Shown: one piece after another, positions 31,478-40,470 of the stretch
How the letters are laid out: the number at the start of each line of letters is the position of its first letter
How positions within the stretch are numbered: the stretch's first letter is position 1
NCBI RefSeq assembly: GCF_000315915.1
Contig: NC_020186.1
Location: forward strand, 186,001-250,000
DNA length: 64,000 bases
Origin: Henningerozyma blattae CBS 6284
Lineage: Eukaryota > Ascomycota > Saccharomycetes > Saccharomycetales > Saccharomycetaceae
Direction of reading: 5' to 3'
Program-made: the position numbers and the translations under genes
Notes under the pieces: generated by a model
Told to the model about the DNA's origin: nothing
Database searches by the model: none
Seen by the model: only the letters and a program-made list of their open reading frames with translations

Positions 31478-33013
31478 ATGTCTTATAATTTTACACAACA
31501 GCCTACAACCATTGGAACAGGGGGTGACTCCCTAACTACAGATCTTAACACCCCGTACCAATTGGCAAATATGCTATGGCTAGGTGTTGGTGCAGCTGGT
31601 GTTTGGTTAATGGTACCCGGTATTGGTTTCTTCTATTCAGGACTTTCAAGAAAAAAGCATGCATTATCCCTTCTATGGGCTTCTCTAATGGCAGTTTCTG
31701 TTGTTATTTTCCAATGGTTTTTCTGGGGCTATTCACTTGCATTTTCTCATAATACTAAAGGCCACGGATTCATTGGCTCATTACAGTTTATTGGGTTCAG
31801 AAATGTATTAGGGGCGCCCTCATCAGTTAGCTCCGTACCAGACATTGTATTTGCTGTGTTCCAAGGGATGTTTGCAGCTGTTACAGGTGCATTGCTGTTG
31901 GGTGGTGCCTTTGAAAGAGCAAGATTTCTTCCTATGATGATATTTATATTCATCTGGATTACCGTAGTATACTGTCCAATTGCTTGTTGGACTTGGAATG
32001 CAGATGGTTGGCTAGCAGTGCTAGGTTCACTAGATTATGCAGGAGGTGGACCTGTACATATTGCATCAGGTCATGGCGCACTAATCTACGCTTTGATTCT
32101 AGGTAAAAGAAATGATCCTTTAACTGGGTCAGGGCTTCCAAAATATAAACCACATTCTATGACATCAGTGGTTTTAGGAACAATATTTTTATGGTTTGGC
32201 TGGCAATTTTTCAATCCAGGTTCTGCAGGTAATGCCTCCATTAGAGCTTGGTATTCTGCTATGTCAACAAATTTAGCTGCTGCATGTGGTGGTTTAACTT
32301 GGATGGTTATTGATTATTTTAGATCAGGAGGTAAATGGACAACCGTAGGGTTATGCTCCGGAATTCTAGCAGGATTAGTTGGGATTACTCCAGCTGCTGG
32401 GTTTGTACCATTATGGGCATCAGTTATCATCGGTATTATAACAGCCATTGGATGCAACCTAGCAGTGGATCTTAAATTACTTCTTAGAATTGATGATGGG
32501 CTGGATGTTTGGGCACTTCATGGTGTTGGTGGATGTATTGGATCTGTCTTCACTGGTATATTTGCTGCTGATTATATCAATGCTACTGCAGGTGAATATA
32601 TATCTCCTATAAAAGGTGGTTGGATTAACCATCACTGGAAACAAGTTGGGTATCAATTGGCAGCGATTTGTTCTACTATTATATGGACAGTAGTTTGTAC
32701 AGGGATAATTCTTCTATTAATGAATCAAATACCTCATTTAAGGTTAAGATTAAGGCCTGAGGATGAAGAATTAGGTACCGATGAAGTAGAAATTGGTGAA
32801 TTTACTTATGAAGAGCGTGTAATTTACACACCAACATCTCATAGTCCTGAATCCCCCTCTGATAGCGATTCTGGAATTGTAAAAACTGAAATACAGGATA
32901 ATGAATCAGATATGGTGAGTCAGGAATCTACTAATGATGAAGAAACACACAATGCTGATTCCGAAGAGGAAACTGCCATGTCACATACATCTTCTCATCC
33001 TATGGAAGTTTAA
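31478..33013 (+). CDS. MEP2: High-affinity ammonium permease Mep2
   Basis: Ammonium transporter of the Amt/Mep/Rh family in the plasma membrane; in S. cerevisiae Mep2 is also the sensor for pseudohyphal growth. The 511-residue protein begins MSYNFTQQPT, like yeast Mep2 with its glycosylated Asn4, and matches it throughout rather than Mep1/Mep3. Visible landmarks are GVWLMVPGIGFFYSGLSRKKHALSLLW split over the first segments, SLDYAGGGPVHIASGHGAL with pore His199, and DGLDVWALHGVGG with pore His348; this is the twin-His pair. About eleven membrane segments are followed by a cytosolic tail (EELGTDEVEIGEFTYEE, then acidic Ser-rich) that in yeast holds the phosphoregulatory region. The GATA sites upstream predict nitrogen repression. 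Confidence 0.96.
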   Translation: MSYNFTQQPTTIGTGGDSLTTDLNTPYQLANMLWLGVGAAGVWLMVPGIGFFYSGLSRKKHALSLLWASLMAVSVVIFQWFFWGYSLAFSHNTKGHGFIGSLQFIGFRNVLGAPSSVSSVPDIVFAVFQGMFAAVTGALLLGGAFERARFLPMMIFIFIWITVVYCPIACWTWNADGWLAVLGSLDYAGGGPVHIASGHGALIYALILGKRNDPLTGSGLPKYKPHSMTSVVLGTIFLWFGWQFFNPGSAGNASIRAWYSAMSTNLAAACGGLTWMVIDYFRSGGKWTTVGLCSGILAGLVGITPAAGFVPLWASVIIGIITAIGCNLAVDLKLLLRIDDGLDVWALHGVGGCIGSVFTGIFAADYINATAGEYISPIKGGWINHHWKQVGYQLAAICSTIIWTVVCTGIILLLMNQIPHLRLRLRPEDEELGTDEVEIGEFTYEERVIYTPTSHSPESPSDSDSGIVKTEIQDNESDMVSQESTNDEETHNADSEEETAMSHTSSHPMEV

Positions 33014-33958
33014 TCACATTTTTTCTTACAGCATTTTCATATTACATTGTATTATCATCATATTTTTTTGCTCTCTTTCTCAATCTTTAGCTTTATGTAT
33101 GCAAAGTTATAAAATCTTTAAGCTCTTTATAACAGAAATTACTATTCAAAAATAAATATACTTTCAAAATACTACAATAAGAGATTAAAATCTTTTAAAA
33201 TTTCTTTACATTAAATAGTTTTTTTTTGTGAAATCTTTTATTATTATTGTAGTAAGGTCAGTACCAAGCTGGATGAATATTATATAATGGTGATTCTTAA
33301 GGTATAGGAAAAGTGTGCTAAAAAAAGAAAAATTGCTGGAATAGTATATTGATCCTTAGATATTAGACAAACCTCTTATCTAACATGTGCCTTTGTTTTA
33401 GGAGTTAATTTCCCGCAATTTAGATTTTCAGGACTAAGTTGTTAATTTTTTACGTTGATAAATGATTGGATAAGATGTTATCTATCTACACACAATTGTA
33501 ATATTGAAATCATAGACAAAGAGAAAAACTTTCTTTTGCATAATAGTTTTTGAAGTATAATTTCGTATGAGGAAGAATAACATCCTTACAACAGGAAGCC
33601 ACAGCGCAGGATCTCATTATGATAGGATATATCACCTAGTTTTATAACTTTGATCGAGTTGAATATAAATATATTTAAGTAATAACATCCTAAAGCTATA
33701 TTTTCCGGTGTCATAATGATCAAAAATAGGATCGTTATTATTTCCTAGTTGTTCAAATAAGGCTAAATTTTATATTTGTTTTTAGTAATCCCATTCCGAT
33801 ACCCCTGTTAAGATTGAAAAAGATTTCAAGGGTGTTTATAAATTCCCTCTCCTTGAAAAAAAAAAAAAATAGGACATATATAAAACGCTTGAAATTCAGA
33901 TTTCATCACATTTGTTACAGAAAGAAGAGAAGATCAAACAAACTAACAAGACTACACT
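33014..33958. other. MEP2 3' flank and YHR138C-like promoter
   Basis: 945 bp, AT-rich. A strong TATA box stands near the right end. I see no gene. Confidence 0.5.
33877..33884 (+). promoter_or_regulatory. TATA box of the YHR138C-like gene
   Basis: TATATAAA, 75 bp before the proposed ATG at 33959. It supports that ATG as the true start of a spliced gene. Confidence 0.65.
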
Positions 33959-34391
33959 ATGAAACTAACACAATTAATTCCATTCTTATTAAGCTTTTTC
34001 CTATTAAGTACACAAACTTGTATGTATTATTATTGTTGATGTAAAGTGGCAACAAACAAACAAACAAACAAAAAAAAAAAATACAAAAATTTAACTAACA
34101 AACTTAATCTATTTATATAAAGACGCCACATCTTATATTTTAACATTTGATAATCATGGTCAAGATATAAGACCTCAATTTTTTAGCGATATTAAAGAAC
34201 AAATTAAGAAGTTAGGAGGTCAAATCACACATGAATATACTTTGATTCAAGGCTTCACTATTGATTTACGACAAGAAGTTTTAACTCCATTGAAAATGAA
34301 ACTTGCTGATATAGAAAAGACTTTGGGCTATAAAGTTTATTTGGAAAAGGATCCTGAAGTACATACCTTTGGCAATAACCATGAACATTAA
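33959..34391 (+). CDS. Secreted/vacuolar protease-B-inhibitor-like protein, spliced (YHR138C-like)
   Basis: Exons 33959-34019 and 34123-34391 join to 109 residues plus stop. The first exon is a signal peptide (MKLTQLIPFLLSFFLLSTQT). The second encodes an inhibitor-I9-type domain (SYILTFDNHGQ, KKLGGQITHEYTLIQGFTID, ending DPEVHTFGNNHEH). It closely resembles S. cerevisiae YHR138C (114 residues; recalled phrases GGKITHEYSLIKGFTVDL and EKDSEVH), a relative of the proteinase B inhibitor Pbi2 linked to vacuole fusion. Without splicing the frame stops at 34036 and exon 2 has no good start. As I recall the S. cerevisiae gene has no intron. Synteny is right: between the SPS100 homolog and ARO9. Confidence 0.85.
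34020..34122 (+). other. Intron of the YHR138C-like gene
   Basis: 103 bp. Donor GTATGT at 34020, branch-like AACTAAC at 34093-34099 (first base differs from TACTAAC), and acceptor AAG ending at 34122, 24 bases after the branch A. It splits the codon after its first base. The AAG acceptor is less common than YAG but is the only AG between the branch and the conserved coding sequence. Confidence 0.8.
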
Positions 34392-34440
34392 AATGATGAT
34401 ATAATGAAATAATGAAATAACGGAATAATGAAAGTTTATA

Positions 34441-34495
34441 ATTTTTATTTTTATTTTTTATTTTTTATTTTTTATTTTTTATTTTTTATTTCTTT
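34441..34495. repeat. 7-bp T-rich microsatellite
   Basis: About six ATTTTTT units in the convergent 3' region between the YHR138C-like gene and GIM3, followed by a T-run. Confidence 0.85.
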
Positions 34496-34563
34496 TTTTT
34501 TTTAAAAACGTTGATACCTATATAACACTATACAATATGATGAGTTAAAAAAATGATGATGGA

Positions 34564-34953
34564 TTAACGTTCTAGGTTGATGTTATCGCCGAATTTGACG
34601 TACAGATCTGTCTTTAAACCTTTTATTTTTGTATCTAGATCGGACAAGTTATTCTCCAAAGAATCTATGGATTCTTCGACTTGTGCCATATCCTTTTCTA
34701 ACAAAGAAACGACTTTTTCTTGCTTTAACATTATGAATAATTCACCTATTTTATAATTGATTAATTCTTCTTCATCGACCAATTCTATTTCTAAAGAGAC
34801 ATCATCTAAATATTCCTTTTCTTGACGTTCTTTGGATAATTTTTTTTCCAAATTATCCTTACGCATGATCAACTTGGAAAATTCATTGATTTTTTGTTGA
34901 TCCTCATAGGTGACTGTTACTGTATTTTTTTTACCCTCTGGTAATAATTCCAT
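34564..34953 (-). CDS. GIM3: Prefoldin subunit 4 (Gim3)
   Basis: Beta-class subunit of the hexameric prefoldin/GimC chaperone, which hands nascent actin and tubulin to the CCT chaperonin. It has exactly 129 residues, as in S. cerevisiae. There are two predicted coiled coils (DQQKINEFSKLIMRKDNLEK and LLEKDMAQVEESIDSLENNL) around a central hairpin region (LEIELVDEEELINYKIGELF), ending KTDLYVKFGDNINLER, the typical prefoldin-4 end. Functional partners in this window are ALF1 (tubulin cofactor B) and the actin-related genes ARP1 and SRV2, though they are not an operon. Confidence 0.96.
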   Translation of the reverse strand: MELLPEGKKNTVTVTYEDQQKINEFSKLIMRKDNLEKKLSKERQEKEYLDDVSLEIELVDEEELINYKIGELFIMLKQEKVVSLLEKDMAQVEESIDSLENNLSDLDTKIKGLKTDLYVKFGDNINLER

Positions 34954-35138
34954 TTTTTTTGTATGGTCTATATTTTGCTGATGGATTTGGAGGTTTGAAG
35001 GTTTGAAGCCTATTTTTTTTTATTATTTTAATGAATGCTTTATTTTTTCTTTTTTTTTTTATTTTTTTTTTTCCTTTTTTAAAAAAATAGAAAATTTAAA
35101 TAAAATAATACGCAACAGCAATATTGCGATGCGAAAGT

Positions 35139-35160
35139 ATATATATATATATATATATAA
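35139..35160. repeat. (TA)n microsatellite
   Basis: About eleven TA units between GIM3 and ARO9, in a T-rich stretch. Confidence 0.9.
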
Positions 35161-35195
35161 TAAACATTTAAATTATGTTATAAAATACATGCTAG

Positions 35196-36836
35196 CTAAA
35201 ATTCTTTATTTGAAATGTTTCTTGAGGTATTGAAGAATTGTTCAATACCGTAACCTATTCTTTTTGAAGCTTCTATTAATTCATTTTCATCTTTGGAATA
35301 TGCGATAGTCATTCTTAAGAAATCACAATGATTTTTGGAAAATTCCTTGGAAACACACATATTTGAGCCTAATACTAATTTGACACCGTTTTGTATTAAG
35401 ATTTTATTTAAATGAGACAATAATGTGGGGATATCGTTATTGAATTCATCGATTAGTTTATTATTATAAGAGGAATTGATTTTTATACTGATAAACATCC
35501 CTGCTGAGGGCGGAGTTATGTAAAACATACCCAACTTGTATGCTGTTGTGTTTGTTAATGTATCTAGAGTAACGTTTCTTCTACTTGTATATTCTTGAGC
35601 CAAACGAACCAACCATTGGAACCAACCATTGTACATTTTATTCAATTCACCATGAGAAAGATCTGATGGGAGGGGGATATTGGGATGAGCAAGGGAGGTA
35701 GATGTGGAGCAATAGTTGTTCGGTATATGTTCAGACATTGCCTTTACAGTGGAATAGAATAGAGCTTGGGAGGCACCTGAAGGAGCCTTTGTAGTGATTT
35801 CAGAATAATCAAACAATTGCTTGATTATGAAATTGTTTGCGACTATGAAACTTAATCTTAACCCCGGGGCGAATAATTTAGAAAAAGTTTCTAATCTAAT
35901 GACTCTACCATCTGTATCTAGCGTGATGAATGATTTAACCAAATGAGATTGGATGAACTCTTGAGTTGACATGCGAGAATGATAAGGATTGATGTTTTTG
36001 CCTTTGACATATGTTGGATATGACATATAACTATAGGGATCGTCTTCCACTATTAAGAAATTGTATTTTTGAGCCAGTTTATAAATCCGTGCTCTATTTT
36101 CCATTGAAATGGTCAAACCAGTCGGGTTTTGCCCTGTGGAGATTGTGTACAATATAGAGGGACGATTTAGATGCTTATAAGGGCCTGATTGCCAATTTTC
36201 TAGTAAATGTTGTAAATATGTTACATTAATGCCTTGGTTTGAAGGGTTTGAAGTGAAATTCAATTGTAAGGGGACACAAGAAGCACCCGTGGCGGTGATA
36301 TTCGACAACACAGGGCTGAAGGTAAATTCCTCAACAAGAACTGTAGTTGTCTCATCAGTTAAGGTGTCAAACAATTTAAACATGGAATCACTAGAGCCGT
36401 TTGCTAGTAGTAGATCCCAGTTTTGATAGGGGGGATTGTTGCAATTAGCAACAATGAGTTTCAAAAAATCCAAGATCGGGGCCAACCCCTGTGTTTGAGA
36501 GTACTGGAACGAGATTGGGATGGGGAGTTCCCTTGGCAACTTATTATCGATGCGCGCATTTATGAACGGTGAAGTGGTATGGATACCTCTATTGATATTT
36601 AGTTCTATGGACCTTATGGGGAAGAATATTTCATTGGGCATACCGCCAGTGAGCTCAATGACTGGGACAGACTTGTCTGAGTTCGATGCCCTATCGTTTC
36701 TTTTGGCAGACAAATCTGCAGGGTCCCAAAAGGAGTAAAGTTTCCGGTTCTTGCATCTTTTGGAAAGAAAATGCGAATATTGCGATTGAAGTTTTTCTTC
36801 GGAGATGACGATCGGAGAAGGTGTGGGGTAAGACAT
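35196..36836 (-). CDS. ARO9: Aromatic aminotransferase II
   Basis: PLP-dependent fold-type I transaminase that starts breakdown of Trp, Phe and Tyr by the Ehrlich pathway. Using Met at 36836 gives 546 residues (S. cerevisiae Aro9 513), starting MSYPTPSPIV. An ATG 17 codons upstream would add a hydrophobic stretch absent from the family. Motifs: LTGGMPNEIFFP, TISTGQNPTG, VEDDPYSYMSYP, and the PLP-binding Lys320 in RLETFSKLFAPGLRLSF. The C-terminal domain ends with LRMTIAYSKDENELIEASKR. Position matches YHR137W. I did not find a clear Aro80 site upstream, so induction by aromatic amino acids is presumed from the family only. Confidence 0.95.
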   Translation of the reverse strand: MSYPTPSPIVISEEKLQSQYSHFLSKRCKNRKLYSFWDPADLSAKRNDRASNSDKSVPVIELTGGMPNEIFFPIRSIELNINRGIHTTSPFINARIDNKLPRELPIPISFQYSQTQGLAPILDFLKLIVANCNNPPYQNWDLLLANGSSDSMFKLFDTLTDETTTVLVEEFTFSPVLSNITATGASCVPLQLNFTSNPSNQGINVTYLQHLLENWQSGPYKHLNRPSILYTISTGQNPTGLTISMENRARIYKLAQKYNFLIVEDDPYSYMSYPTYVKGKNINPYHSRMSTQEFIQSHLVKSFITLDTDGRVIRLETFSKLFAPGLRLSFIVANNFIIKQLFDYSEITTKAPSGASQALFYSTVKAMSEHIPNNYCSTSTSLAHPNIPLPSDLSHGELNKMYNGWFQWLVRLAQEYTSRRNVTLDTLTNTTAYKLGMFYITPPSAGMFISIKINSSYNNKLIDEFNNDIPTLLSHLNKILIQNGVKLVLGSNMCVSKEFSKNHCDFLRMTIAYSKDENELIEASKRIGYGIEQFFNTSRNISNKEF

Positions 36837-37472
36837 GAGGAAAGGCAAAAGGGGGAGGGGAAGGAAAACAAACAAACAAACAGGCAAAGACAGTAAAGTT
36901 TAATTATAAGTTACGTAGAGTAATTGGAAAAAAAATTGAAGAATTGAATATATGTCAATACGTACATCCAGATGAGAATGGGGCAAAAGCAAAGTAGACA
37001 GAAAGAGAAACGCCGATAATCGTCGATTGTCGATAGCAAAATCAAAATAAAAAACCAAACAATAACAAAAAAAAACAAAAAAATATAAAAATACAATACA
37101 ATAAAATAAATTTAGGCACGAAAGATGAAAATGAAATTAATTAGAAAGAGACTAAGAATTAAAAGACTTGTGATTAGTGGTACTGGAGGAGAAACGAACT
37201 TATGCTGGCATATGTGATGAAAGAACATTTATGATCTATAGTGATTTATATATAAAGAGGTTCTTATATATACATATATATGGGCAAGTGGATTACAAAT
37301 GTATTATATAAATTATAAATAAGGGATCGGACAGTGCCAATCCGCATGCGAGTTTTCCAGGTGAGGCAATTGACCGAGACAAATTGTGACACTTTGACGA
37401 CGGGAAATGTTTTGTGACGCTGGGACTTTGGGGAAAATAAGCATATGCATTGATGGTTTATATATGTGTGTA

Positions 37473-37502
37473 TAGTTGTAGTTGTAGTTGTAGTTGTAGT
37501 TG
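37473..37502. repeat. TAGTTG hexanucleotide repeat, 5 units
   Basis: Five perfect TAGTTG units in the ARO9-SPL2 intergenic region. Confidence 0.9.
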
Positions 37503-37825
37503 GGTGTGCAATGGAGGCGCAAACTTGGTAGGCAAAAGCAATTTGCAAGCATGAATGCAATATTTCTAGTACTATATACACAATTGATATCGATGTGCTG
37601 TTATTTATTGCCACACGACGCAGACCCAACCCTAAACACAGCAAAACGCTGCCTGTGCCTAGCCCTCATTCCGCCTCACGTAACCCTAGCCCTTCCTAAT
37701 TAGTAGAGCATGTGCAAAGGGTTAATTTAACTTTCCTCCTATATTTATTTATTCTTATTCCACAGGTAACCAAAATAATATGTAGCCTATTTTTTTTATA
37801 ATACAAAGCTATGCAATTATATAGT

Positions 37826-37945
37826 ATAAATTAGCATAAATTAGCATAAATTAGCATAAATTAGCATAAATTAGCATAAATTAGCATAAATTAGCATAAA
37901 TTAGCATAAATTAGCATAAATTAGCATAAATTAGTATATATTAGC
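37826..37945. repeat. 10-bp tandem repeat, 12 units
   Basis: Ten perfect ATAAATTAGC units (37826-37925) followed by two variants (ATAAATTAGT and ATATATTAGC). The period is close to one DNA helical turn, and each unit carries one AAATT tract. It lies about 510-630 bp before SPL2. Confidence 0.97.
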
Positions 37946-38196
37946 ACAAGCCCGTGGGCTGTAAAATAAAGTGATTGCAATTTCCTTTTTCTCTTCACAA
38001 AGACACCCTGAGGGTTATCGTGTTGTACGCAGGCGAGTGTGGAGCACAGAGAAACGCGCGTAGATACGATTGCGATTTGCCCTAAACGGATTGTCCGAAG
38101 TGGGGAATGTGCGGCTGTTCTTGGACCATTTCGGCTGGCCGGGGAAAACGCCGGCGATGCTTTGACATTTGGAAAAAATAGAAATAAAGACTCCGG

Positions 38197-38214
38197 CACG
38201 TGGGGATGCACGTG
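38197..38214 (+). promoter_or_regulatory. Twin Pho4-type E-boxes before SPL2
   Basis: CACGTGGGG at 38197-38205 and CACGTG at 38209-38214, about 240-257 bp before the SPL2 ATG. CACGTGGG is the high-affinity Pho4 site. In S. cerevisiae SPL2 is strongly induced by Pho4 at low phosphate, so the sites support both the gene call and its regulation. Cbf1 could also bind. Confidence 0.75.
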
Positions 38215-38395
38215 GCCAGCGCCGTGCCTGGTGATGCCTGTTGTTGCTGTTGTTGCCGCTAGGGGTGTGGGTTTTGTATGCGGCTTGTGCCGTGGCCGGA
38301 TCTCGTATCTGGAAGCCACCCCTAATCTGGCAGATCTGCGGCGCGTAGATTATGGCAATGGGGTCATGGAATATAGGGCAAAGAAGATAAGACCA

Positions 38396-38446
38396 TATAG
38401 TTATAGTTATAGTTATAGTTACACTTATAGTTATAGTTATACTTAT
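38396..38446. repeat. TATAGT/TATACT hexanucleotide repeat
   Basis: About eight TATAGT-like units directly before the SPL2 start, so probably in its 5' UTR. Confidence 0.88.
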
Positions 38447-38453
38447 ATATAAG

Positions 38454-39044
38454 ATGCAGATGGAAATATCCGTATCTTATCAGGAGTATGTGTATAACCG
38501 TATCTTGAAAGACTCCAAGCAAATGCTCTCACAATCTCCTATCGCACAAACACATTATAGTTCTCGACTCAGTTGCCGCTCATCGGTGACTGCTGAGCCA
38601 GATAGCACGTATGCCGCTACACCACGTGACCGTGCTGCATATACTGCTAATACAAGAAACACAACAACACCTAGCTATTATGATCCACCTCCAAGTTATA
38701 CCATGCTGGCAAACCAATATACCTCTGCACAAGAACAACAAGAAAGTGCACCTCGAAGAAAGTCAGGGGTGAAGTGGAAAAACTGGTTCAATTATTCGGG
38801 GTATACTGCCCTTTCCACAGGCCATCATAAACAAAGGAGGAGCTCACACTCGCAGTCGCAGTCGCAATCGAAATCGAAATCGAAATCGAGTTCGCTGAAG
38901 AAGGAATCTAAAGATACCCCTGCCACCAGAGAGGCCCAACTTAAGGAGTTGAAAGATTTACAACAGCTCAACGACCTGTGGCTGAAAGGAGGGTTCGAAA
39001 ACCTGCATGAAGACATGTTTGACGACTCAAGTGACGAGGAATGA
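38454..39044 (+). CDS. SPL2: Probable Spl2, phosphate-transport regulator
   Basis: A 196-residue basic, Ser/Gln-rich protein. The C-terminal end (LNDLWLKGG...LHEDMFDDSSDEE) resembles that of S. cerevisiae Spl2 (148 residues; recalled end DEDIFEDSSDEEQS), and both have a Lys/Ser-rich middle. Spl2 down-regulates low-affinity phosphate transporters of the SPX class at low phosphate. A Ser-Gln/Ser-Lys dipeptide run (SQSQSQSKSKSKSSS) lies at about residues 132-147, with a WKNWFNYSG segment before it. Two Pho4-type sites upstream and the location between ARO9 and WSS1 (YHR136C) support the call. Overall similarity is limited to the ends, so this is less certain than its neighbours. Confidence 0.75.
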   Translation: MQMEISVSYQEYVYNRILKDSKQMLSQSPIAQTHYSSRLSCRSSVTAEPDSTYAATPRDRAAYTANTRNTTTPSYYDPPPSYTMLANQYTSAQEQQESAPRRKSGVKWKNWFNYSGYTALSTGHHKQRRSSHSQSQSQSKSKSKSSSLKKESKDTPATREAQLKELKDLQQLNDLWLKGGFENLHEDMFDDSSDEE

Positions 39045-39119
39045 TCAACCTACTAGTGGCACCATATATATTTGTACTTTACACACACATATATATATTT
39101 GTATTCTATGCATTTTTAT

Positions 39120-39860
39120 TCAATCATCTAACGTTAGATCTATAATCTCTTTCGGTCGTGGCTTGGCTTCCGTGGTTGCAGCAGTCTCTTCTTCGCCACA
39201 CAAATCAATCACTATTAAACCAGGGTCCGCCCGTGCATCCGCAGCTGTTTCTATACGAGCACCGCACGTGACTTGGTCGGCAAGTCGTCGTTGTGCTGCT
39301 TTGGCAGCCATCTCCCGTGGATCCCCTACATCTCTTGTTCTCCCACCAAGTTTCCTACCACGCCCACGCCCACGCCTCCGTGATGCTTGTGCTGTACCTT
39401 GTAGTACATTCCCATGAGCAATGGCACCACCAAGACGCTGGCCACTCCCTAAAAACGTATCATATAACCCTTGTTGTTCATTATACCATTGTTCGGCCAT
39501 CAATTCATCCAATCTCTTATAAAACTTTCTATCATGTGGGCCAAACCAATTATGTGTTAATTCATGCAACAACGTCTCCAATACAGCCTCAGCACTTAAA
39601 AACCTCATCTCGTCACCTGCGTGTCGTAAGCGCAGCCTTACTTCTATCCCATGGCCCACATTCAACCCCAATAGCCGCCGATCTCCAGGGTAAAACTCCC
39701 TTAGCGTCCCTATATGTAGCCGCCGTTGTCTCATCAATAACGAAACTGCCCGTGCCACGTGACGCAGCATCGCCAGCGCCTCGTCGTGGCCCGGTCGGTT
39801 TAAAACCGCCACGTGATCGATGTGAGGGTTGTCCTTAGGGGTCTCCTTATTCTTACGCAT
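39120..39860 (-). CDS. WSS1: DNA-protein-crosslink metalloprotease Wss1
   Basis: SprT/WLM-type protease that digests proteins crosslinked to DNA and works in SUMO-linked damage tolerance. The 246-residue protein (S. cerevisiae 269) has the zinc site HELTHNWFGPH, with His99, catalytic Glu100, His103 and His109. This is followed by the family block KFYKRLDELMAEQW and GLYDTFLGSGQRLGG. Near the C-terminus are a SUMO-interaction-like VIDL and a terminal EIIDLTLDD. The middle (residues about 160-180) is very Arg/Gly-rich. Codons are markedly GC-rich (many CGC, CGT and GCC), unlike most of the window. Convergent with SPL2, with 75 bp between stops. Confidence 0.95.
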   Translation of the reverse strand: MRKNKETPKDNPHIDHVAVLNRPGHDEALAMLRHVARAVSLLMRQRRLHIGTLREFYPGDRRLLGLNVGHGIEVRLRLRHAGDEMRFLSAEAVLETLLHELTHNWFGPHDRKFYKRLDELMAEQWYNEQQGLYDTFLGSGQRLGGAIAHGNVLQGTAQASRRRGRGRGRKLGGRTRDVGDPREMAAKAAQRRLADQVTCGARIETAADARADPGLIVIDLCGEEETAATTEAKPRPKEIIDLTLDD

Positions 39861-40470
39861 CTTTAAAGATTAGTTCTCCTTAATAGCTTAGGTCCCTTTT
39901 AATTTCTTTTTTTATCTATCTTTTTTAGCATCCCTCCCCCACAATATCCCTTACGATCTATATTGCTTATTACCTTACTTTTTTTTCCTTCTTTTTTTAC
40001 CTTCCTTCCTTTTTTTTTTATTTTAAGCTTTTCGTTCGTTTTATAGTTATTTGTATGTTCGTTTATATTTCATTTCTTCTTTCCCGCTATTTGTCGATCA
40101 TTTTGTTTCTTTTTTTCCTTTTTCTTTTTTTTTTTCTTGTTTTTCTATTCTTTTTCTTTCATGTTTTTTCTTCTTTTCTTATTTCATTACTAATTTATTC
40201 ATTCCTATTTCGCCTTTCCTAAAATTCCATGAAATTCTAAATCAAATTACCTAACAAACTTTAGCTAGATTGATTACTTTATTATCATATATATACATCT
40301 ACATCTCCACCGGCAACATTCAATTATTTGCTATCCCGCTCATTTACTTATACATTCCCTTACTCATTTGCATTTTTTTCATTCACGTTTTTTTTTTTAA
40401 TTCCTCATCCACACATTCATTTGTATATTAATATTCCTCTTTTAGCAATCTACCCTCCCCTCCCCTCCCA
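39861..40470. other. Pyrimidine-strand-biased WSS1-NSG1 promoter
   Basis: 610 bp between divergent genes, almost purely C/T on the plus strand in long runs, especially 39900-40160. No gene is seen; a 67-codon Phe-rich frame at 40051-40254 is a product of the T-runs. Confidence 0.7.

Larger units (their letters stand above)
36837..38453. other. ARO9-SPL2 divergent intergenic region
   Basis: 1.6 kb with three microsatellite or minisatellite arrays and two Pho4-type sites (listed separately). From about 37330 the base composition becomes visibly GC-richer. Several open frames of 60-137 codons (for example 38039-38452) overlap these repeats on both strands and look fortuitous. Confidence 0.55.

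Noticed and set aside
37264..37644. 126-codon minus-strand frame upstream of ARO9
   Set aside because: It runs through the TAGTTG repeat as poly-Thr and has no recognisable content.
38039..38452. 137-codon frame ending in Tyr-Ser repeats before SPL2
   Set aside because: It overlaps the Pho4 sites and the hexanucleotide repeat; openness reflects GC-rich, repeat-rich promoter DNA.
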